Shown here: positions 1 through 9,917 of the stretch, piece by piece
Position numbering within the stretch: position 1 is the first letter of the stretch
Layout of the letters: every line of letters begins with the position of its first letter
Position numbers and translations under genes: made by a program
NCBI GenBank assembly: GCA_951213105.1
Contig: OX578155.1
Coordinates: 28,226,857-28,290,856, forward strand
Source of the DNA: Amaurobius ferox
Taxonomy: Eukaryota; Arthropoda; Arachnida; Araneae; Amaurobiidae
DNA: 64,000 bases
Reading direction: 5' to 3'
The notes under the pieces: model-generated
The model's database searches: none
Told to the model about the DNA's origin: nothing
Seen by the model: only the letters and a program-made list of their open reading frames with translations

Positions 1-1684
1 TATGAAAATGAAGTCTTATATGTTATAATAATGTTAATATTTACTAATTATAATTTAAATACAAGAAAATTCACTGAAAAGATGTAAATTTTAGAAAGTC
101 TCTTTTGAACTTTTCTTGCTTATTTCCACACTTAATTACACAACAATTTAATTTTCTCTAATCTCTTTTGTAGCGTAAGCATTACTGTTTTATGTTTAAA
201 TTTCCTTATGTTTCTTAACCAAATCATTCTAAATATAATGTAGTTTTTCATTAAATATGGCAATGTGCAGGTAAAAAATAAATAAATGGAATTGTTACTT
301 TATATGCACATGCCTAAAAATTACCTATTCAATACCGCTTCTTAAAATAAAATCATGACAGCATTGACATGCACAGGAGTTTTTCCTAGAAAGTTATTGA
401 TAACATGCATTGGTATAAAAATAAAAAGCAAGTAGATATGTTCTTACATTTTCAAGAAAAGTAATAATGATCCTATTGAGGAATCTTATATAATTTGCTC
501 TTTAATGCTCTTGGAACATAAGTAACTTGAAATATAAACAAGTCTGATACAATAAAATTTAGAAAAATGCATTGAATGCTATGAATACATTAAATGCAAA
601 TTGAAATTTTAAAACTAGATTTCCAATTATAAAATGAGAATTAAAAGTAATTCTAAAAAAATATGAAATGCTTCAATTATAACTGTATTTAAACGTTGGC
701 AACTTTATTGGCAGTAAAAAAGACATTTCAAGATGAGATATTGAAAAGTAAACAAACACTATCTAATATTTAGATGTTGAAAAATAAAGCATCATATATA
801 AATTTTAAAAGTAAACACTTTTTAAGTGTATACTATTTGCATAAAGAAACATTTGGAGATAAATCAATATGATTTTGAATTATTATCACAAAACTACTTT
901 GCTTTGTAGTAGCCTTGCAATTTCCGATTAAAAGAAAAATAAAATCAGAAGATGGGCAAAAATTTTGTAAATGCGTTTAATAGATCTGGGTTGATACGCA
1001 GGTTCAATAATAATCAGCTGTGGTGCCTGAAGCTATCAGGAGCTAAATATATCAATTAGTTTCTTAGCAATTTCGGTGCTAGAAGAATTAGTCGTCAAAA
1101 ATGAAAATATTCTATTTTAGTTGAACTGAAGATAGGATACTGATTTCTCAAAATGCTGTCAACAATGCAACTGCCATTAATCATTAATTTGCATTAAAAG
1201 AAGTATGATTACTTTTTTCTTTAAAAACTAAAGCATGGTTGAAATTATGTGATGCATTTAGGTTATTTGGCAATATAAAAATACTGCCATAACAAATGAA
1301 ATATTGAATACATTAAATGTAAAATAAGAAATATAGATTACCTAGCTACTTTATATTTATGCATAAAATCTATTATAAATTATATATTTTGAACGGTTGA
1401 AAATATGTAATACATACATATGAGCAGCTTTCCATATATTACAGTATAATTAAAACATTTATTTTGATTCATTTCCGCTAAGGAAAGAATGAACAAAATT
1501 AAATTTATCTTGTACACATGAAAATAATTTATAATGAGGGATACATACTTATAATTGTGTGGGGATGTAGAACACATATTCTACATTTGGCATTATAATA
1601 CACAGTTTTCTACTGATGTATTCTGTATTGTAAAAATCTCAAATTGTCTACATATTCTATGTGTACAAAACTTAACCAAACATT
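1..1684. repeat. R1 repeat family, copy a (left part)
   Basis: AT-rich DNA with no convincing gene. Positions 20-260 align by eye with 23140-23370, and 960-1680 aligns with 40555-41275, so this is one of three diverged copies of a long low-copy repeat. Positions 1068-1325 are a degenerate match to the open exon-like stretch at 40669-40923. The homology continues past the SINE insertions at 3126-4960. The family is unclassified: it could be an old transposon or the remains of a duplicated gene. Confidence 0.6.
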
Positions 1685-1686
1685 TT

Positions 1687-1814
1687 GCAGAGTCCTCTTT
1701 AACTATAAGAGCTTCCAATTTCGTCCCAGTAGCTCAACGGTAAAGCGTCGGCTGGCCAGTTCGGAGGTCCAGAGTTTGATTCCCATTTGGGGCAGCAAAG
1801 ATCTTTACAATTTT
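1687..1814 (+). mobile_element. Short tRNA-like insertion with a paralogous empty site
   Basis: The R1 copy at 41221-41330 runs straight through where this segment sits: its cattttaattc corresponds to catttt at 1681-1686 joined to aattcc at 1815. The 128-bp insert contains a tRNA-shaped sequence and ends in tttt, duplicating the tttt at 1683-1686. This is what a short SINE or retrotransposed tRNA fragment would leave. Its sequence differs from the longer SINE at 1949. Confidence 0.6.
1723..1794 (+). tRNA. Degenerate tRNA-like sequence (SINE head or tRNA pseudogene)
   Basis: The ends gtcccag and ttggggc pair as a seven-base acceptor stem with G-T wobbles. A D-arm-like gctcaacggtaaagc follows, and the gagtttgattccc stretch resembles a B box. 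The anticodon stem is imperfect, with one mismatch and two wobbles, and the base before the putative anticodon is not T. No amino-acid identity is assigned. It lies inside a short insertion, so a functional tRNA is unlikely. Confidence 0.4.
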
Positions 1815-1948
1815 AATTCCGAGTAATATTTTAAAACTTTAAAGAATGTAAGATATTTAAAAGTATTAGCATATTTTTAAAATACAAGATAAAAAAAACT
1901 TACACAACTAGTATATACCCGGGTGCCCCCTCCATTATATCCTTTTTT

Positions 1949-2237
1949 GGGCGCGGTAGCCTATTGGTTAGCGCGCTGGAGTTGCACTCGGTAGGCCCGG
2001 GTTCGATTCCAGCCACTGCCAAAACTGCCGCCGTGTTCATGCGGAGTACGATCACGTTAAACATGTGGGTCCGAAAGTCCTTCCGAGAGGTTGGTGGTAG
2101 GGGAATGAGGGTACGGTCCCTGTGGATGCCTCCCCCACTGGGTTCCGGTCTAAATTGGATGGTACTTCCCGACCGTCCAAACAGTTACCTTACACCTTTC
2201 TGGTAGGTCGGACGGTCTGGGTTTCAACAACAACAAC
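1949..2237 (+). mobile_element. tRNA-derived SINE, full head
   Basis: The head reads gggcgcggtagcctattgg (A-box-like) and ends with ggttcgattcc, a textbook B box, so the pol III promoter looks complete. The loop context gttgcac suggests an Ala(TGC)-type ancestor, with low certainty. A unique body of about 200 bp and a short (CAA)n tail at 2225-2237 follow. The same body recurs at 2440-2670, 2875-3110 and 36994-37279. No clean target-site duplication is seen; the local actagtatatac repeats are shared with the adjoining composite units. Confidence 0.8.
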
Positions 2238-2285
2238 TAGTATATACTTATAAAAGAAAAACTTACACAACTAGTATATACTGGA

Positions 2286-2403
2286 GCCAGCAACCGTACC
2301 GTGCTGAAAACACCGGTTCTCGTTAGATCACCAAAGTCAAGCAGCATCGGGCGCAGTTAGTACTTGGGTGGGTAATCACCTGGGAACACTGCGTGCTGTT
2401 GGC
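2286..2403 (+). rRNA. 5S rRNA-like sequence (SINE head or 5S pseudogene), copy 1
   Basis: The 118 nt match the arthropod 5S layout from gccagcaacc to ctgttggc, with 5' and 3' ends that can pair. The ggttctcgt block, the gtcaagcagc...cgggcgc A-box region and the gggaacac...gcgtg region near the end are all present. Differences from usual 5S include cgttagatca for cgtccgatca and changes in the intermediate element. It is joined directly to SINE sequence, so it is more likely a SINE head than a working 5S gene. Confidence 0.75.
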
Positions 2404-2720
2404 ACATTTCGGGCGCAGTAGCCCGGTGGTTTGCGAGCTGGATTTGCACGCTGCCACAACTGCCGCCGTGTTCATGCAGAGTACGATCACGTTAAATATG
2501 TGGGTCCGTAAGTCCTTCCGAGAGGTTGGTGGTAGGGGAAGGAGGGTACGGTCCGTGTGGATGCCTCCCCCACTGGGTTCCTGTCTAAATTGGGTGGCAC
2601 TTCCCGACCGTCCAAACAGTTACCTTACACCTTTCTGGTAGGTCGGACGGTCTGGGTTTCAACAACAACAACTAGTATATACTTATAAAAGAAAAACTTA
2701 CACAACTAGTATATACTGGA
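2286..2720 (+). mobile_element. Composite 5S rRNA / tRNA-SINE unit, copy 1
   Basis: The unit holds a 5S-like head (2286-2403), an acattt spacer, a truncated tRNA-like head (about 2410-2446), the SINE body, a CAA tail, and the linker with two actagtatatac motifs. Compared with the SINE at 1949, the tRNA part lacks about 29 bp covering the B box. It repeats in tandem with a 435-bp period. Inference: a 5S internal promoter now precedes a SINE that lost half its own promoter. Confidence 0.75.
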
Positions 2721-2838
2721 GCCAACAACCGTACCGTGCTGAAAACACCGGTTCTCGTTAGATCACCAAAGTCAAGCAGCATCGGGCGCAGTTAGTACTT
2801 GGGTGGGTAATCACCTGGGAACACCGCGTGCTGTTGGC
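2721..2838 (+). rRNA. 5S rRNA-like sequence, copy 2
   Basis: This is nearly identical to the copy at 2286-2403 (gccaacaacc instead of gccagcaacc, and accgcg instead of actgcg near the end). It lies exactly 435 bp downstream and is followed by the same B-box-less SINE. The shared downstream fusion shows that the whole composite unit was duplicated. Confidence 0.75.
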
Positions 2839-3112
2839 ACATTTCGGGCGCAGTAGCCCGGTGGTTTGCGAGCTGGATTTGCACGCTGCCACAACTGCCG
2901 CCGTGTTCATGCAGAGTACGATCACGTTAAATATGTGGGTCCGTAAGTCCTTCCGAGAGGTTGGTGGTAGGGGAAGGAGGGTACGGTCCGTGTGGATGCC
3001 GCCCCCACTGGGTTCCTGTCTAAATTGGTTGGCACTTCCCGGCCGTCCAAACAGTTACCTTGCACCTTTCTGGTAGGCCGGACGGTCTGGGTCTCAACAA
3101 CAACAACTAGTA
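2721..3112 (+). mobile_element. Composite 5S rRNA / tRNA-SINE unit, copy 2
   Basis: Same order as the preceding unit: 5S-like head, tRNA-like head without its B box, SINE body, CAA tail ending near 3107. Substitutions relative to copy 1 are few, so the duplication looks recent. It ends at caacaacaactagtatatac, after which R1 sequence resumes. Confidence 0.75.
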
Positions 3113-3125
3113 TATACATAGTATA

Positions 3126-4963
3126 TACATAACTGTAATAACTTTATAATTAAATACATATATGATACTGATATTTAGGAATTTTTAGTTTTTGTACATA
3201 TATGAAATGCCCTTGAAAATGATACCATCTCACTGAACTTTTTTTAATTACTCCAAATCTTACTCATTGTTTTTAATATTCACCAGATGAGGATACTTTG
3301 CATTTCCTAATTAAAGTATGATTAATTTTCTAAAAGTTAGGGAGGGAGGAAGAGACCGAGTTTTTGCATGTTATTTGGAAATTTTGGATTACTTTTTAAA
3401 ACATTTGCATCAAATAAATTAAAATTTTATTGTATTTTTTGTAAAATATACATTTTTATCATGAAGAAGTCACTCTTCAAGCTGATTAATTTTTTTCCCA
3501 TTTTGAATTGTCTGTATTTTCAAGATTAGTGATTATCTGTTGAATTTTATTTCCTAAAAATTAACTTGAAGTATTGGTTAATTTTTTTCATTTTCATGGC
3601 ACTAATATATCAAATAAGAAATTACATTAAGCAAAGTATAAAACTATAAGATCACTACAAAATAGTGAAATAGGACAAATCTATGGTTGAAATTAACACT
3701 AGGTATGATACACAAATAATGGTTTTAAATGGGCATAATTAATATATTTATAACAATATTATAAACATATGACGAGTTTGAAATAGCTATTTCAAGTTGA
3801 GCAGTTTCATAACTAGCCCTTCCCAGAGACATTTTATGTTAACCTAGTTTCTATTTATATGACATACCATTTAGATATATTTATATAGGCCAATAGAAAA
3901 CTTGCCTTCCCTAAAATGTTATTCCCCTCCCCCCCCCCCCTCGGCCAAAAAGTCTTCAGAGAAACACTGATACCAAATACTTCAAAAGTTAACTATGTTG
4001 AACAATAAAAAGTACACAACTATTTTAAGAAATTATATTACTTCTCTGTAGTGACATATGATTATGTTTTCTATTATTTTTATATATTGCGTTGAAATTT
4101 CATATATTTTAAATTATTTGGTCATCATATACTTGGTTGAATGAAACAAAAAAATTACATTAAGTTATCAAGCACATGGCTTACCATGTGTTATTTGGTT
4201 TGTAGTTTTACGTAGAATATTAAACAAGATCTTTTAGATTGAAAATAGGTTTTTAACACAAATGAGTTAATTCATCATTTCAAAGGAAGATTAATGAAAT
4301 ATAGTGTCAAGCATACACAGTATATGTAACACATACATATATATATATATTATATATATAGTGTACTATATATTACAAAGAAAGCAAACAAAAAGTTTAA
4401 AAAATATTCTATTTTTTATTCAGTGAAATGCAGTAATAAAATTCTAAATAGTATCAAAACATTGACAGCATATTAAAAATCATGTCTGTCTAAGTAAGAT
4501 ACCATCTAGATCTCGTAAATGAAATGAAATTTAAATCAATTCAATAGCGCGAGTGATATCAAATAATTTCTGACGGTAATCCTTATCTACCAAAATGCAA
4601 AATCATATTGTTAAAAGCATAAGATTGGCCAGAGGTTCATAACTTTCTCATATTTCTTTTAAAGCAAATTATTGCATTAAAACAAATTAAATAAATAAAC
4701 ATCAAAAGTACCTTGACTTCTTGTTTATCAGTTGGAGTAGATGTAAACAAATTCAACATCCGATGGATTTGTTTATAGTATTGTATAGATTATACAACTA
4801 ATTATATTCTAACTATCCTCAAAATAAACTATACAACGAATTATATGCTTAACTATTCCCCAAAATTAAATCCAGATGAGCACTACATAAGATATTTCTG
4901 AAAATTTTCAAACATTTTAGAAACATGTGATAATCCGATATATTATCACTTTACAAGCACACT
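3126..4963. repeat. R1 repeat family, copy a (right part)
   Basis: No gene is seen. Positions 3525-3640 match 41420-41530, 4060-4140 match 41530-41600, and 4180-4960 match 41780-42080 and 43500-43960. It contains a C run at 3926-3941, a TA-rich microsatellite at about 4338-4362 and a 46-nt exon-like repeat at 4185-4230. The end, gtaccttgacttcttgt near 4720, is shared with 43880, so this edge of the family is conserved. Confidence 0.55.
4185..4230 (-). other. 46-nt exon-like repeat, copy 1 of 5
   Basis: On the minus strand it is preceded by a pyrimidine-containing stretch ending in AG and followed by GTAAGC. It reads open as ILFNILRKTTNQITHG. Related segments lie at 23824-23869, 24531-24574, 41784-41829 and 42538-42583. 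Whether it is a real microexon is unknown. Confidence 0.35.
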
Positions 4964-5452
4964 GCGCAAAACATTGCTCAAGGCTCAAGGTACATGAGTT
5001 TAAAGGGGTGCCTTATCCGGGTTTGGTTACCGGACTTTAATCCCCTGGCTAAAGATATATGAAATCGAAAGAAAGGTATGTTACGAAAATAGAATTTAAG
5101 AAAGAATAAAAGAGTGCTCGGATGATTTATTCATCTCCGAGTCTTATGAAAGGAGAAAAATTTTTAAAAGGTAGAGGCTTTTAAAAAGGATTAAAAATTT
5201 TGAAAAATATACAATATAACGGCTAAGAGGGGATTCCGGGAGGAGAAGAGAAGAGAGTTTTAGGGTGGGAGTGCGCATTCAATGGCGCTGACCTTGAGCG
5301 ATGAACAAGAGTTTCCAATGCAGTGCAGTCTGCGGGCGGGGGGGGGGGGGGGGGAGAGATGGTCGAACGAAAGTCTTTATCCCAAATGCGAGGGTCAGAG
5401 GAGTTCAGTGGAATGACGTTTGAAGGTTAGAAAACAGGGTAGATGTACAAAG

Positions 5453-6008
5453 CTATTCGATCCGCCTACGCTTTGGGTGAAGCGGAATGTTATCGCGGCG
5501 CCCTAGAAGGGCCCGTGGTCGCTTCCTGAATTTTGGAAGCCGAGGATCGTAGTTTGAAAGATTTAGAAGAATAGCGTTTCCAACCTTCGGGAGATCACGG
5601 TGGAAATGAAAGGCCAATTTTCGAAAATGGGTCAAAAGTGTTTTAATTTTGAGATCTCTATGGATGACGTCATTCCTAACATACGGAGGAGCATTTACAA
5701 TAGAACGGAGGGTGGCATTTTGTTGAATTTGAAGTCTCTTAATATTATAGTCAGAGGCGGTTCCCCAGATGGCAGAACCGTACGTCATGATGGGCCTGAT
5801 GTAAGCTTTGTAGAGCAATAATTTATTTGAGAGAGACAGACGGCTATTTCTAGCCAAAAAGGGGCGCAGCTGGGCTCTTGCCCCCCTCACATTCTTAACA
5901 GTGTTAATAATGTGGGGGGTCCAAGTTAATTTTGAATCAATAAGTACTCCAAGGTACTTGTAAGAATTAGTCCAGGGAATCGGTTCATTATTTAGAATTA
6001 GGTTATTG
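5453..6008 (-). pseudogene. LINE ORF2 C-terminal part, frameshifted
   Basis: After the homopolymer at about 6010, another frame reads NNEPIPWTNSYKYLGVLIDS and continues through YKAYIRPIMTYGSAIWG and QQNATLRSIVNAPPYVRN, ending at RRRIE. This is the usual C-terminal region of jockey-type ORF2, downstream of the RT. With the main part it gives about 910 codons, normal for the family. A single slip in the C tract would explain the break; an assembly or sequencing error in the homopolymer is equally possible. Confidence 0.8.
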
Positions 6009-8187
6009 AAGGGGGGGGGGGGGAGGGGAGTGCCGGGATGGAAAGTACCGCCGACTTCGATGTATTAATTTTGATTCTCCACTTCCGGAACCAAGTAGAA
6101 AGGAGATTTAGTTGTTTTTGGAGCCTTTCGAGCACGACTGGTGTCTTGGCGTGTCGGGCAATCAGTGCAGTGTCGTCGGCATATAGGCCAAGGGCGACGT
6201 AAGAGACTTTAGGAATATCGTTTATATAAAGGTTGAACAGCCGGGGTCCCAGGAGGGAACCCTGAGGAACACCAGAACAAATCTGCCTAGAAGAGGAGAG
6301 AGTGTTCGAAACCCGCACAACGAAACTACGGTTGTGGAGGTAGGAATTTAGAATTTTAATCAACTGAGGTGGAAAGTTAAGTTTAATTAATTTGAAAAGC
6401 AATCCAGAAAACCATACCTTATCAAAGGCCTTGCTTACGTCCAGAAAAACGATAGAAGTATGGTGATGTTTTGTTTTAGCATCCTGAATGAGCTCAACAA
6501 CTCGCAGAAGCTGATGCTGGGTGGAATGTTTGGCCCTGAAGCCGAACTGTTCCGGTATAATAATGTTTCGCGAGTTGCAGAACTCATCCAATCGCTTTAC
6601 CAAAATGTATTCAAAGAGTTTGGAGATGCAAGAGAGCAAGGAGATAGGTCGAAAATTCACTGGGTCCGAGTGATCAAGTCCAGGTTTAGCGACCGCGGCG
6701 ACAATAGCGACCTTCCAGTCCCTGGGAAAATAATGAATGGACAACATCACATTGAAAATGTATGTGATGAAGCAAATAAAGTTAGACGGAAGAGATTTGA
6801 CCATATTTGGAGTGATGAGATCCTTTCCAGGAGATTTGTTCTTTTTGATCTTACGAATGTAAGACAGGAGTTCGGAGGGGGTGATACTTTTGAGAGTATT
6901 TTGTGTTGATGTATTAAGAAACTGTTCAACCATGGGGTCCACCAGGGCAATGGTGGGGGGATCGATGATGTCATGATTTGGTTGAAATTGACTTCTAAGA
7001 CTGTCTGCGAGCAGTTCAGCCTTTTGTGAGTGGGTGGTTGCACTGAAGTTAGGTCCAATAAGGGTCGGAATGTAAGTTTTCTGCCTACGGAGACGGGAGG
7101 CTGCCCTCCAAATTGTGTTGTCTTGAGTCGAGAGTGACTGAATGTATGTGTTCCATCGTGCTCTAGAGTACTCACGGATGACTTTCCTTACCTGATTTCT
7201 CAGAATACAAAATTCTCTATGACAGGTAGGATCCCGAGTTTCCTGCCATTCTTTTCTGAATCTATTTCTAACCTTGATCAAGTCCCTTATGTTAGCAGGA
7301 AGTTTGTAGTAATTTAGGGTTTCGGTCTTTGGTGAGGAGGCGTCGTTGACTGCCCCCCGGAGGACCTCTCCGAGGGCGTCCAGGGCGGCGTCAACCCCAC
7401 CCGGAGTCCGAAAATTTAGAAGGGGGGGGGGTTCCTGGCTGGCCAAAATGTTGGAGAACTTGTTCCAATTTGTGCGTAATTTTGCGGGCGTGTTTAGGGC
7501 GTACCGGTTGAGTTCCAAAGTGTAAAGAATTGGGAGATGATCAGACGAGAGTTCGTTTATTGTTTCCATATGATAGCCGAAGGGGATATTGCTGGTAATG
7601 GCGAAGTCAAGGGTATTGTGACCATGGGTGGGGTCAGAAGGGGCCACAATTTCGAAGTTATTTGAGTCGGCGAATTTTTTGAATTTGTTACCGTAGGCAT
7701 TAGCACTAGCACAACCCCAAGCAGGGTGCGTAGCGTTAAAGTCTCCGGCTGCTATCACATGGGGAGAAATTTTGAATAAAGTGTTTAAGTCCCTAAGGAT
7801 ACCATCCCTATCCTTTTTGAGCGGGACATACACCGATGAGATCGTAAGCTTAGGATTGTTTTGGAGGTCTACGCAGATAGTCGTAGCCTCGATGCAGTAA
7901 GTTGGAGTGGAGGTTACCAAATGATGGGGAATGGCACTTTTGATGTAAACAGCAGTTCCGCCGGTAGGTCTGTTGCCATTCGATGGTCTGTCATTAAAGT
8001 AGGCATCGTAATTGGCAATCTTGCAGTGATTCCCTGGAGTACAATGGGTTTCTTGAACCAAGAAGATATCTAAATTATTTGCTACTACAAAGTCTCTGAC
8101 TTCATGAATTTTATGCTTAAGGCCATTGACATTAAGAATGCCAATGGTAAGAGAGTTCAAATTCCGTGGAGTGAAAACAGCAACCAA
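5998..8187 (-). CDS. LINE ORF2, endonuclease-reverse transcriptase, main part
   Basis: The N-terminal apurinic-like endonuclease shows GILNVNG, LVQETH, AAGDFNATHPAWG and the SSDHLPI active-site motif. The reverse transcriptase follows with NFRPISLLSCISKLFE, FGFRAKHSTQHQLLR, FLDVSKAFDKVW, SGVPQGSLLGP and the catalytic YADD. This protein nicks the target and primes cDNA synthesis on it. The frame opens with TTG at 8187 and no early ATG, so start may depend on reinitiation after, or frameshifting from, ORF1. The frame breaks in a C homopolymer (G run at about 6010-6022), after which the C-terminal part continues in another frame. Confidence 0.9.
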   Translation of the reverse strand: MVAVFTPRNLNSLTIGILNVNGLKHKIHEVRDFVVANNLDIFLVQETHCTPGNHCKIANYDAYFNDRPSNGNRPTGGTAVYIKSAIPHHLVTSTPTYCIEATTICVDLQNNPKLTISSVYVPLKKDRDGILRDLNTLFKISPHVIAAGDFNATHPAWGCASANAYGNKFKKFADSNNFEIVAPSDPTHGHNTLDFAITSNIPFGYHMETINELSSDHLPILYTLELNRYALNTPAKLRTNWNKFSNILASQEPPPLLNFRTPGGVDAALDALGEVLRGAVNDASSPKTETLNYYKLPANIRDLIKVRNRFRKEWQETRDPTCHREFCILRNQVRKVIREYSRARWNTYIQSLSTQDNTIWRAASRLRRQKTYIPTLIGPNFSATTHSQKAELLADSLRSQFQPNHDIIDPPTIALVDPMVEQFLNTSTQNTLKSITPSELLSYIRKIKKNKSPGKDLITPNMVKSLPSNFICFITYIFNVMLSIHYFPRDWKVAIVAAVAKPGLDHSDPVNFRPISLLSCISKLFEYILVKRLDEFCNSRNIIIPEQFGFRAKHSTQHQLLRVVELIQDAKTKHHHTSIVFLDVSKAFDKVWFSGLLFKLIKLNFPPQLIKILNSYLHNRSFVVRVSNTLSSSRQICSGVPQGSLLGPRLFNLYINDIPKVSYVALGLYADDTALIARHAKTPVVLERLQKQLNLLSTWFRKWRIKINTSKSAVLSIPALPSPPPPSIT

Positions 8188-8201
8188 AAAGGAGGGGGGA
8201 G

Positions 8202-9917
8202 TTATCCCTGAATAGAGAGAGTCAGTAGACTCTCATACATAATGTATATTCTATCAATATCCGTAGGAGCGTTACGGAGAGCAGGTAGAGAATTTTGAAG
8301 GGCTTTTAGAACTAAAGTTTTGGGGTAGCTTTGCTCAAATTGCAAAAGCTCTTGGATGAAATTTTGAGATTTGCCAGTTTCGAAAGATGCTCCACTGGGT
8401 ACTGGCTGAATGAAATTTTGGGCGACCACTGGGGTCGAATTTTGAGGGGGCTCCTCAGTATGCTTTTTGAACAGGGAGGAGAAGTTTCTCCCCGGTTCGA
8501 CCATCTTATTAGTGAAGGTGGGCCGCACTTGCCTCTGGCTAGTTTTGAATTTGGGGAATTTAGGGCAATTTCTAAAATTTGCAGGGTGATTCCCACCACA
8601 GTTGACACAGATGCAGGGCTCTTCGAAAGTTTTGGTACAGACAGACGTGTGGTGGGGTCCGGCGCATTTGACGCACCTGGGGGCTATCTTACAGCAAATG
8701 CTGCCATGATACCACTGCTGACAATTATGGCATTGTGCCACTTGCTTCCTGCCTTTAAATCTTTCAACTGCTATTTTAAGGCCCATAATTTCCTTTAAAT
8801 CATAGATAGAGTCATACATAGGCTGCTTTTCTACTTGAATGTAGAAAAGTGGCATGTAGACCTTTTTGTCTCTGGGTCCACGGGACAACTGGGTAATACT
8901 ATTAATTTTAAATTTTGAGTACTCGAGTTCTGTTTTAAGTTCATTTAAATTGGTGGATATGGGGAGGCCTCTGATGACAACTTTAAGAGGTTTATCTTGT
9001 TGTAACAGATATGTGCGGTACTCCACCTTCTGTTCATTTAGGAATTTTTGAATTCTGCGGTACTCATCTACTGTGCCTACATTTACTTTGAAAAAGTCCC
9101 TTTTCAGCTCAGATTGAGCACTGGGTGCCAGCTGTTTCAGGGTGAATATGAGCTCTTTCCAGTCCTTTACTGGGACTATGTAGAAGGGGGGGGGGGTTGG
9201 TTTAGGTGGGGGGGGGGGGACATTTGTATCATCTCTATAGGTTGCCGCATTAGGTGCTGGCACTTCGCTATCTAAGTTACTGATTTTGGAGGAGCTGGCT
9301 GTATCCAGACCAAGCTGATTAGCAAAAGGAGTATTATTGTTTGCATTACTTGGCAATTTTGCAGTATGTCTTTTGGCAGGATGGATAAATCCATCTGCAT
9401 CCGGCTCGGAGGCTTTATGCTTTCTAGGAAGGCTAGGATTAGGAGTATTAGTTAAATTTTGGTGGGGGGGGGGGGTTTGATTCTGCATATTTGGGTTTGG
9501 ATGGTTATTTAGGTTGAGATTCCTGATGTCAGGGATAGCAATGGCAGTACTAGGAGGGTTGGCAACCGGTGGGCGTAAAGAAATAAAATCCGCAGGAGAA
9601 ATTCTCCTACTATGCTCACCGAAAAGAGGAATTCCGGTGTGCTGACAGGCCCGCTGAAGCTCTCCAAGAGTGGATGACATAAGGCTCATCATCTGCGGCT
9701 TCTGAGGTTCCGAGTCGTCCATAAACCTTAGGACACTGGCAAGTTTGGAGTAGGTCTCCTTCATCTCCTGTATGTATTCGGTTGTCCATTTCGCCTCCGC
9801 GAAACTCCCAGGGTCATCAGCCGTGCTGAGCTCCATCGTGACGCTCTCGTTCTCCGCTATCATGCCATCGGCCGGCGTTGCTAGGCAACCCGGAGAGGTC
9901 GTTGGTCGCGTGCTCAT
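8202..9917 (-). CDS. LINE ORF1 (gag-like nucleic-acid-binding protein)
   Basis: About 571 aa from the first in-frame ATG at 9917; the frame stays open upstream to about 9995 without an ATG. The N-terminal half is low complexity and proline-rich, with PPP runs encoded by C tracts. A PRE_C2HC-like region (KVVIRGLPISTNLNELKTEL) follows, then zinc knuckles: CHNCQQWYHGSICC, CVKCAGPHHTSVC and CVNCGGNHPANFRNC. Such proteins bind the element's own RNA and act as chaperones in the RNP; that is family knowledge. It ends 15 bases before the first possible start considered for ORF2. No internal stop is seen, so this ORF looks intact. Confidence 0.85.
   Translation of the reverse strand: MSTRPTTSPGCLATPADGMIAENESVTMELSTADDPGSFAEAKWTTEYIQEMKETYSKLASVLRFMDDSEPQKPQMMSLMSSTLGELQRACQHTGIPLFGEHSRRISPADFISLRPPVANPPSTAIAIPDIRNLNLNNHPNPNMQNQTPPPHQNLTNTPNPSLPRKHKASEPDADGFIHPAKRHTAKLPSNANNNTPFANQLGLDTASSSKISNLDSEVPAPNAATYRDDTNVPPPPPKPTPPPFYIVPVKDWKELIFTLKQLAPSAQSELKRDFFKVNVGTVDEYRRIQKFLNEQKVEYRTYLLQQDKPLKVVIRGLPISTNLNELKTELEYSKFKINSITQLSRGPRDKKVYMPLFYIQVEKQPMYDSIYDLKEIMGLKIAVERFKGRKQVAQCHNCQQWYHGSICCKIAPRCVKCAGPHHTSVCTKTFEEPCICVNCGGNHPANFRNCPKFPKFKTSQRQVRPTFTNKMVEPGRNFSSLFKKHTEEPPQNSTPVVAQNFIQPVPSGASFETGKSQNFIQELLQFEQSYPKTLVLKALQNSLPALRNAPTDIDRIYIMYESLLTLSIQG

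Noticed and set aside
1964..3119. Short ORFs in the SINE array
   Set aside because: They translate the SINE body in several copies; pol III-type repeats are non-coding.
8312..9275. ORFs overlapping LINE ORF1 in other frames and on the plus strand
   Set aside because: Out-of-frame shadows of a well-supported gag-like ORF.
9878..9895. X-box-like gttgctaggcaac in the LINE
   Set aside because: It lies within the ORF1 coding sequence just after its start; coding constraint or chance is enough.
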